From positions 2,542,001 through 2,606,000 of the forward strand of contig OZ244063.1 in the NCBI GenBank assembly GCA_965215535.1: a DNA stretch of 64,000 nt. Reading direction: 5' to 3'. Shown here in pieces: positions 53,119-62,847 of this stretch; position 1 is the stretch's first letter, and each line of letters opens with the position of its first letter. Under the pieces are notes generated by a model. The model worked only from the letters and a program-made list of their open reading frames with translations. It was not told where the DNA came from and made no database searches. The translations under genes were made by a program, and so were the position numbers. Origin of the DNA: Bin94 sp965215535 (lineage in GTDB: Bacteria; Gemmatimonadota; Gemmatimonadetes; Longimicrobiales; Gaopeijiaceae).

Positions 53119-55422
53119 ATGATGACAACGCTGTGCATGGCCGATGCACGGTCCCATGCGGATGGCCAAACTCCGCTCTGCGGGTGGCCTGATCGCCGGG
53201 CATCCGTGCGGGCGCGCTGGTGTCCGTCCGGTTCATTGCGGGGACTTTTTCTCGCTGTTGGCCTGATTCTGTCAGCAACCCTTGTGGCTCTGCCGACTCC
53301 CGGACTGGCCAAAGCCCAGCTTGCGGCCACCCTCCAGGTTGCAGTGTACGCGGCTCCTCCTGCAACCGGGATCGCTGACAGCGGCGCGACGACGACGATG
53401 GCGCCCATTGCGGGGGCCACCGTCGCGGTGCACGGGGCGGGTGCGGCGGTCACCACCGATGCCCGCGGGGTGGCGGTGCTGCGCGGTCTCGCCCCGGGAC
53501 GGCACCGACTCGTGATCTCGGCCTTCGGCTTTGTCGAGGCCACAACCGAGGTCGATGCAGTGAATGGCCGGGTCGTGCGCGCGCGCGTCCTTCTGGAGGC
53601 GGCTCCCCTGCGCCTTGACGAGCTGAGTGTGCGGTCGTCCCGCGAGACCTCCGCCACGATCATCGAGACGGAGACGCTGCCCCCGGGGGTCGGCGATCTT
53701 CCTGCGGTTCTGGAGCGGGTTCCCGGAGCGACGATCGTCCGCCGCGGGGGGGTGGGCGCAGTGGCCACGGTGCAGTTGCGCGGCGCAGAGAGCGATCAGA
53801 TTCTGGTTCTTCTCGATGGCGTTCCGATCAACTCGCCGCTGACCGGAGTGGCCGATCTGAGCGTGATCGATCTCGCGTCGATTGCACGGATCACAGTGAT
53901 TCCGGGGGCGCAGTCGGCGCGGTACGGTCCGCGCGCCCTGGGCGGGGTGGTGCTTTTGGAGAGCCAGGCGGACGAGGAGCGCAGGGGACGCCTGACCGTG
54001 GGAGCGGGGGCGTGGTCTGCGACCGAAGCCGCTCTGACGGCCGCCACGGGGATCGCTCGCGACTGGTCGCTCTCGGGGGGGGCGCACTGGCGACGGTCCG
54101 ATGGCGCCTTTGCCTACGACGCCCCGGCATTTCGGGGTGGGGGCCGCCGGGAGCGCGAGAATGCAGCCTTTCGCCAGGTGGGGGGCGATCTGCGGGTGGC
54201 GCGCCGGGGTTGGGTTGCGGGGTCGCTGCGCGCGCATCTGAGCGACGTCGAGCGGGGCAGCCCGGGAACGATCGCACAGCCATCGCTCAGCGGTCGGCAA
54301 CGCCACCGTCTGCGGGGAATGGGTGGCCGGGTGGAGGTCGGAGACGATGGATCGGGCATCGCCCTGAATGGAGCAACCCAGTGGCAGCGCGCCGAGTACG
54401 CCGACCCGTCGCCCCCCTTCGGTCGTGCATATGACACGCGAACCCGCGCCCGCCGGGCCGAGTACGGGGTGGAGGGCTGGTGGCGGAGTTCGGGATCCTC
54501 GCTTGGGGCGGGATTGCATGGGGTGCGCACCAATCTTCGCTCGAATGCGCTCGCCCCCTCCCGGGTTCGGGTGGGGCAGGTGGGGGCGTGGGCGCGCGGT
54601 GCCGAGAGCTGGCGGCTGCCGGGCGCAGTGCGGGTCGATCTGGCGGCGGCGATCCGGGCCGACCGTCACGATCTCGTTGCCGGAACGACCCTGTCACCGG
54701 GGGTGGATCTGACGCTGGCCCGCCCCGGGATCGGTCTGGAGATCGGTTGGCGGCGGGGATTTTCGCCCCCCGGGCTCGGCGACCTCTTCTTTCAGGAAGG
54801 GGTGCTGGTCGAGCCCAATCCGAATCTTCGGCCAGAGCGGGTGCGGGGCGAATTCTCTGTCGCGGCCACCGCAACCCTGGCGCTGGGGTCCGTTGCGGGC
54901 GAGCTCCGCGGAGCCGCCTACCGCGCCGACCTCGACGACATGATCCTCTGGTTTCCCGATCACCGCTTTGTCTGGAGTCCGGACAACTACAATGTCCTGC
55001 GCCGCGGGCTGGAGATCTCTGCCCGGGCCGAGCTTTCGCATTCGGGCGCGACGCACGCGCTAACCGCCAACGCCCACTGGTCGCGGGTTGAATACACCGG
55101 TGCGACGCTGGCCGGACAGGTGGCTTACCATCCCCGCTTTACAGCCGATGTTGCACTGACAATCGCTCTGCCTGCAGGGGTGACCCTTGCCCCCTCGGCT
55201 CTTCATCTCGGAGAGCGCCGCTCGATTCCGGGGTCGGCCCTGAATGCGCTGGATCGCTACACCCTTGTCGATCTTGCGCTGGGCATTCCCCTTGCGCTCG
55301 GCCTGATCCCGGGGCGCATCGATCTCACCCTCTCCAACCTCTTCGACGAAGGCGCTGCGCTGCTCGTCGATTATCCCCTTCCGGGGCGCGGCTGGTCGAT
55401 CCGGCTTCGCCTTCCCCGGTGA
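53119..55422 (+). CDS. btuB: TonB-dependent vitamin B12 receptor
   Basis: 767 residues. After a long N-region and signal peptide ('LFLAVGLILSATLVALPTPG') comes a CarboxypepD_reg-like domain ('PIAGATVAVHGAGAAVTTDA'), then a plug with 'VLERVPGATIVRRGG' and 'VQLRGAESDQILVLLDGVPI', and a TonB-receptor barrel with 'FLEVGWRR'-type strands such as 'GLEIGWRRGFSPPGLGDLFF'. The chain ends 'LPGRGWSIRLRLPR' without the usual terminal Phe. It imports corrinoids across the outer membrane for BtuFCD. ATG 53119 has GGAGGAG upstream. The riboswitch supports cobalamin as ligand. An upstream extension of the frame would run through the aptamer and is rejected. Confidence 0.92.
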   Translation: MMTTLCMADARSHADGQTPLCGWPDRRASVRARWCPSGSLRGLFLAVGLILSATLVALPTPGLAKAQLAATLQVAVYAAPPATGIADSGATTTMAPIAGATVAVHGAGAAVTTDARGVAVLRGLAPGRHRLVISAFGFVEATTEVDAVNGRVVRARVLLEAAPLRLDELSVRSSRETSATIIETETLPPGVGDLPAVLERVPGATIVRRGGVGAVATVQLRGAESDQILVLLDGVPINSPLTGVADLSVIDLASIARITVIPGAQSARYGPRALGGVVLLESQADEERRGRLTVGAGAWSATEAALTAATGIARDWSLSGGAHWRRSDGAFAYDAPAFRGGGRRERENAAFRQVGGDLRVARRGWVAGSLRAHLSDVERGSPGTIAQPSLSGRQRHRLRGMGGRVEVGDDGSGIALNGATQWQRAEYADPSPPFGRAYDTRTRARRAEYGVEGWWRSSGSSLGAGLHGVRTNLRSNALAPSRVRVGQVGAWARGAESWRLPGAVRVDLAAAIRADRHDLVAGTTLSPGVDLTLARPGIGLEIGWRRGFSPPGLGDLFFQEGVLVEPNPNLRPERVRGEFSVAATATLALGSVAGELRGAAYRADLDDMILWFPDHRFVWSPDNYNVLRRGLEISARAELSHSGATHALTANAHWSRVEYTGATLAGQVAYHPRFTADVALTIALPAGVTLAPSALHLGERRSIPGSALNALDRYTLVDLALGIPLALGLIPGRIDLTLSNLFDEGAALLVDYPLPGRGWSIRLRLPR

Positions 55423-55495
55423 TGTGCAATCCCGATCACTGCTCACTGCATTCCCCATGACGCGCATTTCCTCCAGACCAGCGAAAGGTCCCACA

Positions 55496-56962
55496 ATGAA
55501 TCGATCCCGCTTCACTTCATCTCGCATTCCCGCCGGCAGCCTACAGATTGTGCATGATTGTGCGCCGCAGACCCTCGTCACTTCACCTGCATCCAGGCGT
55601 CGGATCCATGGATGTGCGCTCCTCGCATCGGTGCCTCTGCTCCTTCTGGCGGCGTGCAGTGAAGAGATGGCCACCGGACCCAACGCCCCCATGGTCACCA
55701 TCGCCTTGCCGGCTCCGGGCCTTGCAATCGATGAGGGCGCAACCCTTGAGCTGGCCGGAAGCGCCACCGATCCGCAGGATGGAGCGCTCGACCCCGCCGC
55801 GCTCTCCTGGAGCAGCTCGCTGGACGGGCCCCTGGGAAGTGGGTCTGCGCTGATGATCGCATCGCCCTCGGTCGGGGTGCACACAATTACCCTGTCTGCC
55901 ACCGATTCCGATGGCAACCGGGGCGAGGCTGCGGTCGGGGTGCTTGTCGAGGCCCTCGATTTTCTGGATGGACAGGTGGACAACCCCGAGATCGGGATCG
56001 TTGTGAATTCGACCGGCAATGCGCTGCGTCTCTTTCAGCTTGGCAATCCGGCCGAGCGGCGCGATATCGCCCTGGGCGCATCGAGTGCGGTGACCCCGAC
56101 CGGAATCGCCATTCGCGGCGAGATCGGGGCCGTGCCGCTGGGGAATGCGGCGTCGGTGGCCATTGTCGATCTCAGGAGCCGGCAGCTTCGGTCGTTCTTC
56201 CTCTTCGAATCGGGCAATGCCACAGGCGCGGCCTTTGTGAATGACACAATCGTGCTTGTGGCCAATCAGAGGACCGATCAGGTGGGACGCTTCAATCCGG
56301 ATCGGAGTGGCGGCGCGATTGTGGAGCTTGTGCAAGTGGTGGAATTTCCTACCGCAGTTGTTGCCTATGACGAGACACGCGCCTTTGTGATTTCGTCCAA
56401 CCTTGACGACAATTACCAGCCCATCGGAGAGGGAGTCGTGACAGCGATCGACCCTGGCGCGATGAAGGTGGCCGGGAGGGTGGAGACGGGCGGAACCAAT
56501 CCGCAATTCGGCCGGATCGGCCCCGATGGAATGTTGTATGTCATCAATACCGGCGATTACGCGGCGCCCTCGACTCTGGCCATCATCGATCCGGGCACTC
56601 TCGAGCGGGTCGCTCTGATTGAAGATTTTCCGGCCGGTTCGGGACATGTGCATATATCCGCCGATGGAATCCTCTTTGCTTCGGCCTTCTTTGCCGGCAC
56701 CGTGGCCTGGAACACAACGACAAAAACGTTTGTGCGCGACAGCTCCAATCCCATCTGCGCGCCTCTGGCCGGGGGCGCCTGCCGGGGCGCATTTGCAAGC
56801 CACACCGCAGCCGACGGCTCGCTCTATCAGACCTTCTTCGGCAGCGCCCGACAGGGATTGGCCCCGCAGATCTTTCGCTATGAAAGCGGCAGCTTTGTTC
56901 TGGCCGACAGCCTCAATGCGGGCAGCGGACCGGTGGGGCTGGACATTCGGAGTTTTCGGTAG
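55496..56962 (+). CDS. Surface lipoprotein with Ig/PKD-like and propeller domains, B12-locus
   Basis: 488 residues. Lipobox 'LLLLAAC' about residue 50, then a PKD/cadherin-like domain ('LAIDEGATLELAGSATDPQD', 'GVHTITLSATDSDGNRGEA') and a seven-blade-like propeller of the YncE type ('AIVDLRSRQL', 'RVETGGTNPQFGRIGPDGML', 'GHVHISADGILFAS'). AAAGG precedes the ATG. It follows btuB after 73 bases on the same strand, so it is probably under the same riboswitch. A role in capturing or presenting corrinoids to BtuB at the surface is plausible but inferred from position only. Confidence 0.75.
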   Translation: MNRSRFTSSRIPAGSLQIVHDCAPQTLVTSPASRRRIHGCALLASVPLLLLAACSEEMATGPNAPMVTIALPAPGLAIDEGATLELAGSATDPQDGALDPAALSWSSSLDGPLGSGSALMIASPSVGVHTITLSATDSDGNRGEAAVGVLVEALDFLDGQVDNPEIGIVVNSTGNALRLFQLGNPAERRDIALGASSAVTPTGIAIRGEIGAVPLGNAASVAIVDLRSRQLRSFFLFESGNATGAAFVNDTIVLVANQRTDQVGRFNPDRSGGAIVELVQVVEFPTAVVAYDETRAFVISSNLDDNYQPIGEGVVTAIDPGAMKVAGRVETGGTNPQFGRIGPDGMLYVINTGDYAAPSTLAIIDPGTLERVALIEDFPAGSGHVHISADGILFASAFFAGTVAWNTTTKTFVRDSSNPICAPLAGGACRGAFASHTAADGSLYQTFFGSARQGLAPQIFRYESGSFVLADSLNAGSGPVGLDIRSFR

Positions 56963-57177
56963 CCAAATCATGACAGGGGATTACATACAATCACGGGGCG
57001 GAGCCGGGAGCGTCGAGAACCCCTTCCGAACCATGGTTTTGGCACCAAGCATCGATCATTTCCCGGAAATGGTGGCCTGGACGCATCGCCGCGCCAGCCG
57101 CTTGGCGAAGACGCTCTATTCGCGATATTGTTGTTGTGCAGGTTGTGCAAGTCATTGAATCGAGAGGAGTCGAGACG
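56963..57177. other. Spacer after the B12-locus lipoprotein
   Basis: No gene, RNA or clear terminator recognised. Composition is slightly less GC-rich than the flanks. Confidence 0.4.
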
Positions 57178-57297
57178 ATGGCACGCAGGAAACGAAGTCG
57201 GCGCTCCTGCCTGGCGCTCCACTCAACTAAAGGCGTTCGGGGATCAATCTCCCTGATCGGCGACCGGGATTCGAGAAAAACATGGAGATTCACGTGA
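57178..57297 (+). CDS. Possible 39-residue basic leader ORF
   Basis: ATG 57178 has a strong ribosome site GAGAGGAG (57162-57169) eight bases upstream, better than that of the following gene. It encodes a basic peptide starting 'MARRKRSRRSCLALH' and ends at a TGA 16 bases inside the GIY-YIG gene, so it could couple or attenuate its translation. It has no recognised family and could be spurious. Confidence 0.35.
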   Translation: MARRKRSRRSCLALHSTKGVRGSISLIGDRDSRKTWRFT

Positions 57298-57851
57298 CAC
57301 AGAGAACCGTCCTGCTACGGATGGCTAAAGACCTGGCCAGCGCGAAGGCGCACCGGGTGGAGGAATGGGAGACGTATCGGGACGACGTTCCCACGCAACC
57401 TGGTCTCTACATGTTCAGCGAGCGTGGGCGGCGAGTATATATCGGGAGCGCAGCGTCGAAGGCTGGCATCAAGGGGCGCCTGATCCACCAGGCATACGTT
57501 CCCCGGATTGGAAAACCACGTTGGACCATGAATGATCAGCCCCCCAGAAGGGTGCGTGACGCCCGAAACCTGTTGGCCCGCGTGTTGCTGGAAGACTTCT
57601 GTCGCCCTTTCGATCCGTCAGGATCGGGCAACCCGCCAAACCCATGGAAGATCGCCCCCCGCGAGTCCAGGCCGTGGTGGACGAACGAGGCCCACATTGA
57701 GGCACTCAACAAGGCTTTCAAGCGGATCCACGCAATGACGGTGCAGTGGGTGAAATGTCCCCAGGATCTCACCGAAAAGGAGCTGGACCGGGCGGCGATC
57801 CATGCCGCGGAATCGTGCGCGCAATGCCTGCTTCAACCGACTGGTCGATAA
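57282..57851 (+). CDS. GIY-YIG nuclease-like protein
   Basis: 189 residues. 'PTQPGLYMFSERGRRVYIGS' near residue 38 is a GIY-YIG core ('GLY...VYIGSA'), followed by the conserved-type arginine in 'GIKGRLIHQ'. The usual catalytic Glu further on may be the one in 'EDFCRPFD' or 'TNEAHIEAL'; this cannot be settled by eye. It has no methyltransferase or intron context. The gene is isolated between the B12 locus and a peptidase, consistent with a mobile or defence-related nuclease. The 326 bases after it hold only the next gene's promoter. Confidence 0.6.
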   Translation: MEIHVTQRTVLLRMAKDLASAKAHRVEEWETYRDDVPTQPGLYMFSERGRRVYIGSAASKAGIKGRLIHQAYVPRIGKPRWTMNDQPPRRVRDARNLLARVLLEDFCRPFDPSGSGNPPNPWKIAPRESRPWWTNEAHIEALNKAFKRIHAMTVQWVKCPQDLTEKELDRAAIHAAESCAQCLLQPTGR

Positions 57852-58101
57852 ATTGAAGGGGATCCTGGCGGAGCTGGAGCCGGGCCCAATCGATCCCGAC
57901 CGCATGGAGCGGCGCCCCGGCTTGGCCTGGAATCCGGTACCGCTGCGGATTTCATCAGCCCGACTGAAGGCCGCCGCGCCCACCGCTCGGAATTTCGGCA
58001 GCCCGCGCAGCCCATGGTTCCCCCAAAGGCACAGCGAGCGACTGAGCTGACCCTGCACGCGCACCACCGGTTCAATTTTTTTCCCGGCTCGGCCACCCTC
58101 T

Positions 58102-58131
58102 TTGGAGCAGCTCAACTCTCCACCCTATACT
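58102..58131 (+). promoter_or_regulatory. Housekeeping-type promoter for the S10 peptidase
   Basis: TTGGAG (58102-58107) and TATACT (58126-58131) are separated by 18 bases. The predicted start near 58138 leaves a ~40-base leader to the GTG at 58178. The rest of the 57852-58177 spacer shows no gene. Confidence 0.55.
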
Positions 58132-58177
58132 TGAATCACCCCACAAGCCCCCCCCTTTCCCGGAGAGACGCTTCGCC

Positions 58178-59887
58178 GTGTATCGCCTTTGCCTTCCCCT
58201 TCGCCCGACCCTGTTCCGCTTCCCTCTTGTCCGTCTCCCCCTTGCCCGCACCCGCCCGGCGGTCTTCGGCGGCCCGGCTTCCAAGTCCCCGCCCCCGGCT
58301 TCGCGGTCTCTTGCGGCGGCGCTTCGCCTCTCCCGGTGCGCCCCTGGCCCTGTTCGCGCTCTGCCTGTTCTGGCTGCCTGCCTCGCTCTTCTGTGTCCTC
58401 TGTCGCCCGCGGCGGCGCTCTTCGGTCAGGATGCCGATCCCGCCCTTTCTGCGGCGCGCTGGCAGACAAGTCACACCATCACAATCGGCGATGACATGGT
58501 TGCCTACGACGCAATTGTTGCGGGCACGACCCTGACCGGAGACGATGGCGCTGCCGAGGCCGAGTTGTGGTACACGGCCTACTTTCGCACCAATGGCACC
58601 CCCTCGGGCGAGCGTCCCCTGGTCTTTGCCTTCAATGGCGGCCCCGGTTCGGCGTCTTTCTGGCTGCACATGGGGATCATGGGTCCGAGGCGGGTTGTGA
58701 CTCCCGATGTGGGGCCGCAGGGAGCGCCGCCCTATCCAATCGAGGACAATCTCTGGTCGGTTCTGGATATTGCCGACATTGTGATGGTCGATCCGGTCGG
58801 AACCGGATTCAGTCATACTCTGGGCGACACTCCCGGCTCCAACTTCTGGGGAATCGACGAGGACGCGCGTTCGCTCACGCAGTTCATTCGTCGCTTTCTG
58901 AGCGAGTACGAACGGTGGAACTCGCCGCGCTATCTTCTGGGTGAAAGCTATGGCACAACTCGCGCCGCCGTTCTTGCGGGTCATCTGCAGCGCGCCAATA
59001 TTGATCTCAATGGAATTGTGCTGGTTTCGTCGGTGCTTCAATTCAATACAATTCAATTTGCTCCCGGCGACGACCTTCCCTATATTGTGAATTTGCCAGG
59101 GTATGCAGTTGTTGCGCGCTATCTTGATGCGCTGCCCCAGGATGCCACGGGGGATCTGGAGAGCTTCATGGCCGAGGTCGAGGAGTGGTCGCTGACCGAA
59201 TACGCCACGGCGCTGCTGGCGGGCGGCACGCTGGATGCCGAAGTTCGGGCGCGCGTGATCGATCGCATGCATCGCTATACCGGGTTGAGCCGCGACTTTA
59301 TCGACAAATCCGATCTGCGGGTGACCGCTCCCGCCTTCGAGGCCGAACTGCTGCGCGACGAGGGACAAATTGTGGGACGTCTCGATGCGCGCTTTACCGG
59401 TCCGGCGGGCGATCCCCTGGGAACCCGGCCCTCGCACGATCCGCAATCCACTGCGATCAGCTCTGCCTATACATCGGCCTTCAACGCCTATCTGCGCGAC
59501 GAACTGGGCTACGATGGCACGCGCGAATATGTGCCGAGCGGGGGAACGCGCAACTGGAATTGGGGACGATTGGGGGGTACGGGCTCCTTTGTGCGAGGCG
59601 GTGGAACGCCGAATGTGGCTCCCGACCTTGCGACCGCAATGAAGCGCAATCCCGCTCTCAAGGTTCTTTTGATCAATGGCATCTACGATCTGGCGACGCC
59701 CTACTTTGCGGCGGTCTGGACGCTGGATCGCATGGGGTTGCCGCCGGAGCTCAGAGACAATATCGAGCGGGCCGACTTTGCCGCCGGTCACATGATGTAT
59801 GTGGATCAGTCGCTTCTGCCTCAGTGGAAGGAGACGCTGGACGCCTTCATTCTGCGGACTTCGCGGCAACGGGTCCCGGCATCCTAG
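58178..59887 (+). CDS. Secreted serine carboxypeptidase (peptidase S10)
   Basis: 569 residues from a GTG with GGAGAG upstream. A long Arg/Pro-rich N-region precedes the hydrophobic signal stretch 'ALPVLAACLALLCPLSPAAA'. The S10 core is complete: oxyanion 'FNGGPGSASFWLHMG', nucleophile Ser in 'LLGESYGTTRAA', Asp in 'LLINGIYDLATPYF', His in 'FAAGHMMYVD'. It cleaves single residues from peptide C-termini, probably in the periplasm or outside. The unusually long N-region makes the exact start less certain. Confidence 0.92.
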   Translation: MYRLCLPLRPTLFRFPLVRLPLARTRPAVFGGPASKSPPPASRSLAAALRLSRCAPGPVRALPVLAACLALLCPLSPAAALFGQDADPALSAARWQTSHTITIGDDMVAYDAIVAGTTLTGDDGAAEAELWYTAYFRTNGTPSGERPLVFAFNGGPGSASFWLHMGIMGPRRVVTPDVGPQGAPPYPIEDNLWSVLDIADIVMVDPVGTGFSHTLGDTPGSNFWGIDEDARSLTQFIRRFLSEYERWNSPRYLLGESYGTTRAAVLAGHLQRANIDLNGIVLVSSVLQFNTIQFAPGDDLPYIVNLPGYAVVARYLDALPQDATGDLESFMAEVEEWSLTEYATALLAGGTLDAEVRARVIDRMHRYTGLSRDFIDKSDLRVTAPAFEAELLRDEGQIVGRLDARFTGPAGDPLGTRPSHDPQSTAISSAYTSAFNAYLRDELGYDGTREYVPSGGTRNWNWGRLGGTGSFVRGGGTPNVAPDLATAMKRNPALKVLLINGIYDLATPYFAAVWTLDRMGLPPELRDNIERADFAAGHMMYVDQSLLPQWKETLDAFILRTSRQRVPAS

Positions 59888-59905
59888 ATCGCACACGTTT
59901 CCTCC

Positions 59906-60772
59906 TTGCCGCCCGCCGCGCTTGCACTTCTGGTTGGGGCCGGGATTCTGCACGCATCGTGGAACCTGATCCTCAAGCGCACCAGTGAACGACTTCCCGT
60001 CACCGCGTGGGGACTGCTCATCGGCGCAGCAGTCTTTGCGCCCGCCCTGGTGCGCGCCTGGCCTCCGCCCGCTGCCATCTGGCCCTTTGCCTGCATAAGC
60101 GCGGCGACGCTGCTGGGCTACTACACCGCGCTTGCGCACGCCTACCGCGACGGCGACTTCTCGCTTGTCTATCCGGTTGCGCGCGGCACCGCTCCCGCAA
60201 TGCTTGCGCTCTGGGCGGTTCTCTTCCTGGGCGAAAGGCCTTCGCCAGTCGGGATTTCGGGAATGGCGCTTGTGCTTGCCGGTCTGGTGATTTTGGGGGG
60301 CGCACCGCTGCTGGCGCGCGGCTCCGAGGGGTGGAGAACGCTGCGCGGCAATGGGCGTGCGCTTGCGCTTGCCTTTCTGGTTGCGCTCCTGGTGTCGATC
60401 TATTCCGCGATCGATGCGGCGGCCGTGCGCCGCTGGGACCCGCTGCCCTATCTGGTTCTGGTGTTCGCTCTGGCAGGGTCGGCGCTGACCGGGATTCTTG
60501 TTGTGCGCCGAGGTCGCGCTGCGCTGCATGTGTTGCGTTCGCACACGGTGCCGATGACAGCCATTGCCATCCTTACGATGGCCGCCTACACGCTGGTGTT
60601 GCGCGCCTTCCAGATTGCGCCGACGGGCTATGCGGGCGCGGTGCGCGAGATCGGAATTGTGCTGGGCGCGCTGGCAGGGTGGCTCCTCTTTGGCGAACGC
60701 TTCGGCGGGGTGCGGAGCCTGGGCGCGGCATTTGTGTTTGGGGGAATTCTGGTGCTGGCGACTGTGGCGTGA
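59906..60772 (+). CDS. EamA-family (DMT) transporter
   Basis: 288 residues, about ten hydrophobic helices in two EamA repeats. The first repeat starts 'LLVGAGILHASWNLILKR' and includes 'DFSLVYPVARGTAPAMLALW' and 'LGERPSPVGISGMALVLAGL'. The second ends 'GWLLFGERFGGVRSLGAAFV' and 'FGGILVLA'. Drug/metabolite transporters of this type export amino acids, nucleobases or similar solutes; the substrate is unknown. The start is a TTG at 59906, 18 bases after the peptidase stop, without a clear ribosome site, so the start is tentative. Confidence 0.85.
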   Translation: MPPAALALLVGAGILHASWNLILKRTSERLPVTAWGLLIGAAVFAPALVRAWPPPAAIWPFACISAATLLGYYTALAHAYRDGDFSLVYPVARGTAPAMLALWAVLFLGERPSPVGISGMALVLAGLVILGGAPLLARGSEGWRTLRGNGRALALAFLVALLVSIYSAIDAAAVRRWDPLPYLVLVFALAGSALTGILVVRRGRAALHVLRSHTVPMTAIAILTMAAYTLVLRAFQIAPTGYAGAVREIGIVLGALAGWLLFGERFGGVRSLGAAFVFGGILVLATVA

Positions 60773-60806
60773 GCTGATCTTCGGTGATTGGACAGCCCTC
60801 CCCCCC

Positions 60807-62847
60807 CTTACCGCAATTCAACCCTTCCGCGAATGCCGAGGTTGTGCCGGGAGGCGCCGAAGCCGCCGTCGTGGCGGGAGGCCTCGACGCGAACGCCGAA
60901 GCCCCGGCCCAGATCGTAGCGGAGCCCGGAGCTGAGGGCGCGGCGACCGTCGCGGCCAAGGTGGAAGGCGCTGTACGGGGTCCCCCTCCGCGAGGCGAAG
61001 CCGTAGGCGATCTCGCCGTCGAGCGTGGGGGTGGGGTGGGTTGCCGTGCGGCCGCCGGGGCCGCCCTGGCCCGGGCCCGCAATGCCCCGCTCCCAGAGTG
61101 CGTTCAGCCCCGAAGCCGCGTCGCCGTAGCTGGGCGAGAGTCGCACCGAGAAGCCCTGACCGCGCATTTCGGGATCGAAGAGGATCGTGCCGCCGACGCC
61201 CCACTCCTCGTAGCCCTCGTGGCCGGCGACGAGAACGCGGCCCCTGCCTTCGATCGCCAGTCCCAGCGCGCGGTTCGCGAAGCGCAGGCTGCCGCCCGCC
61301 TCCATCCCGGCGCCATTGGCGATGTCGCCGTTGTCGTAGCGCACGCCCCCCTCGACGCTGACGCCGACCTCGCTGGCCCCCATCCGGTAGCCCTGGGCAA
61401 GCTCCACCATCAGGCGCCCCCGTTGCAGGCTCAGCATCGTCTCGCCAATCGCCGCCGCAGGCTGCGTCGCCGCGCCGTCGCCCGTCTCGTCGTTCGGGCC
61501 GGTCGTGTCCTCTGCGGTCCCGGGCTCCGAGCCCTCGACCGTAACGCGGCTTGACCAGCCCTCGGCCCTGAGCTTGAGCGCGACGCTTCCGGCTTGCAGC
61601 ACCTGATACGAGCCGCCGATCGCGCCGGTGACCGTCCGCGCCGGGCTTGTGCGCAGCGCCGTGCGGGAGTCATTGATCTCGACGTCGCCCCAGCCGAAGC
61701 TGCCCGCCGCCCAGAGCGCGTTGCCGCGTCCGCCGGGAAGCCATGCCAGATAGGGGTTCGCCGCCGTCAGGGTGGTGCCGTAGACGCCGCTCGCCGGACG
61801 CGCGCCCGTCCTGTCGGTGAAGTCGAAGCTGCCGTCGGCGCGCGAGATCGCGACGCCCCCCAGAATGTCGGACGCGATGCGCAGATCGGCGCCGAGATGC
61901 ACGTTGACGAGATCGCCACTCCACTCCAGCCCCGTCGCTTCGGGTTCCCCCAGAGACTGGTACTCGCCCGCGCCCCAGACCGATACCGTCGGCGCTCCGA
62001 TCGCCTGTTGTCGGGAAGACTCGCGCGGGCGCGAAAGCCGGAACGACGCGCCGTTCAGGAGGTCGCCGAAGCCGAACCGGTCGCTGCCGAAAGCGCCATC
62101 CACGCTCCCAGGCCGCGCCGCGAGTCCGTTCAGGCTGCCCATCTCCATCTCCATGCCGCCGCTCGGTCCCAGCGCCGCCGCCTCGATCCGCTCCGCGATC
62201 GCGCCGATCGCGCTTGTCGTCATCGCCGCCGCCACATGCGGAAGCACGCGCCGGTTCAGACGCTCGGCCCGCTGCACCGGGTCGTCGGTGGCCGCCTCCG
62301 CGATCCCCGACGGATTGCTCGCTCCCACCCGGTTCAGGGCACGCACCCGGTAGAACCGCTGGCTCCCCGGGCGCAGATCCCGGTGCGCATGGGCCGTGAC
62401 CGGAGAGCGCGTGTTCGCCGCAAGCTCCCCCCACCCACCCTCGCCCGTCTCCGAGACCTCGATCCGGTAGCCCGTCACGTCCGCGCCGCCATTGTACCCC
62501 GGCGCCGTCCACGCCAGATCGATCTGCGTGGGTGAGACCGCCGTCGCCGTCAGCCCCGTCGGCGCATCCGGCACAACCGCATCGGTCGTGGCCCGCGCCA
62601 CATTCGACGGATCGCTCCGGCCGATCGCGTTGATCGCCCGCACCCGGTAGTGCCGCGTCGTCGCAGGCGACAGCTTCGTGTGACGGTATGCGGTCGCCTC
62701 GCTCCCGGTGTTGTTCGTCAGCGTCTGCCAGTTCCTCCCCGCGTCGGCCGACATGTCGATCTGGTAGCCGGTCACCGCCGAGCCTCCGTCGTATCCCGGC
62801 GCCGTCCACTCCAAAGCGATCTCCGTGCTGCCCACCGCCGTCGCTCG
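60807..62847. repeat. Large inverted repeat, copy 2 (3' end of B2)
   Basis: Inverse complement of 23194-25219 with scattered substitutions and one 15-base insertion (codons for 'RESSR' near 62015-62030). It begins at the base after the B2 stop codon and ends within an FN3 domain, the same borders as in copy 1. The two copies bracket 35.6 kb. Confidence 0.9.

Noticed and set aside
58136..60544. 802-codon minus-strand frame opposite the S10 peptidase and EamA genes
   Set aside because: Basic, motif-free product; the sense frames have full catalytic and membrane signatures.
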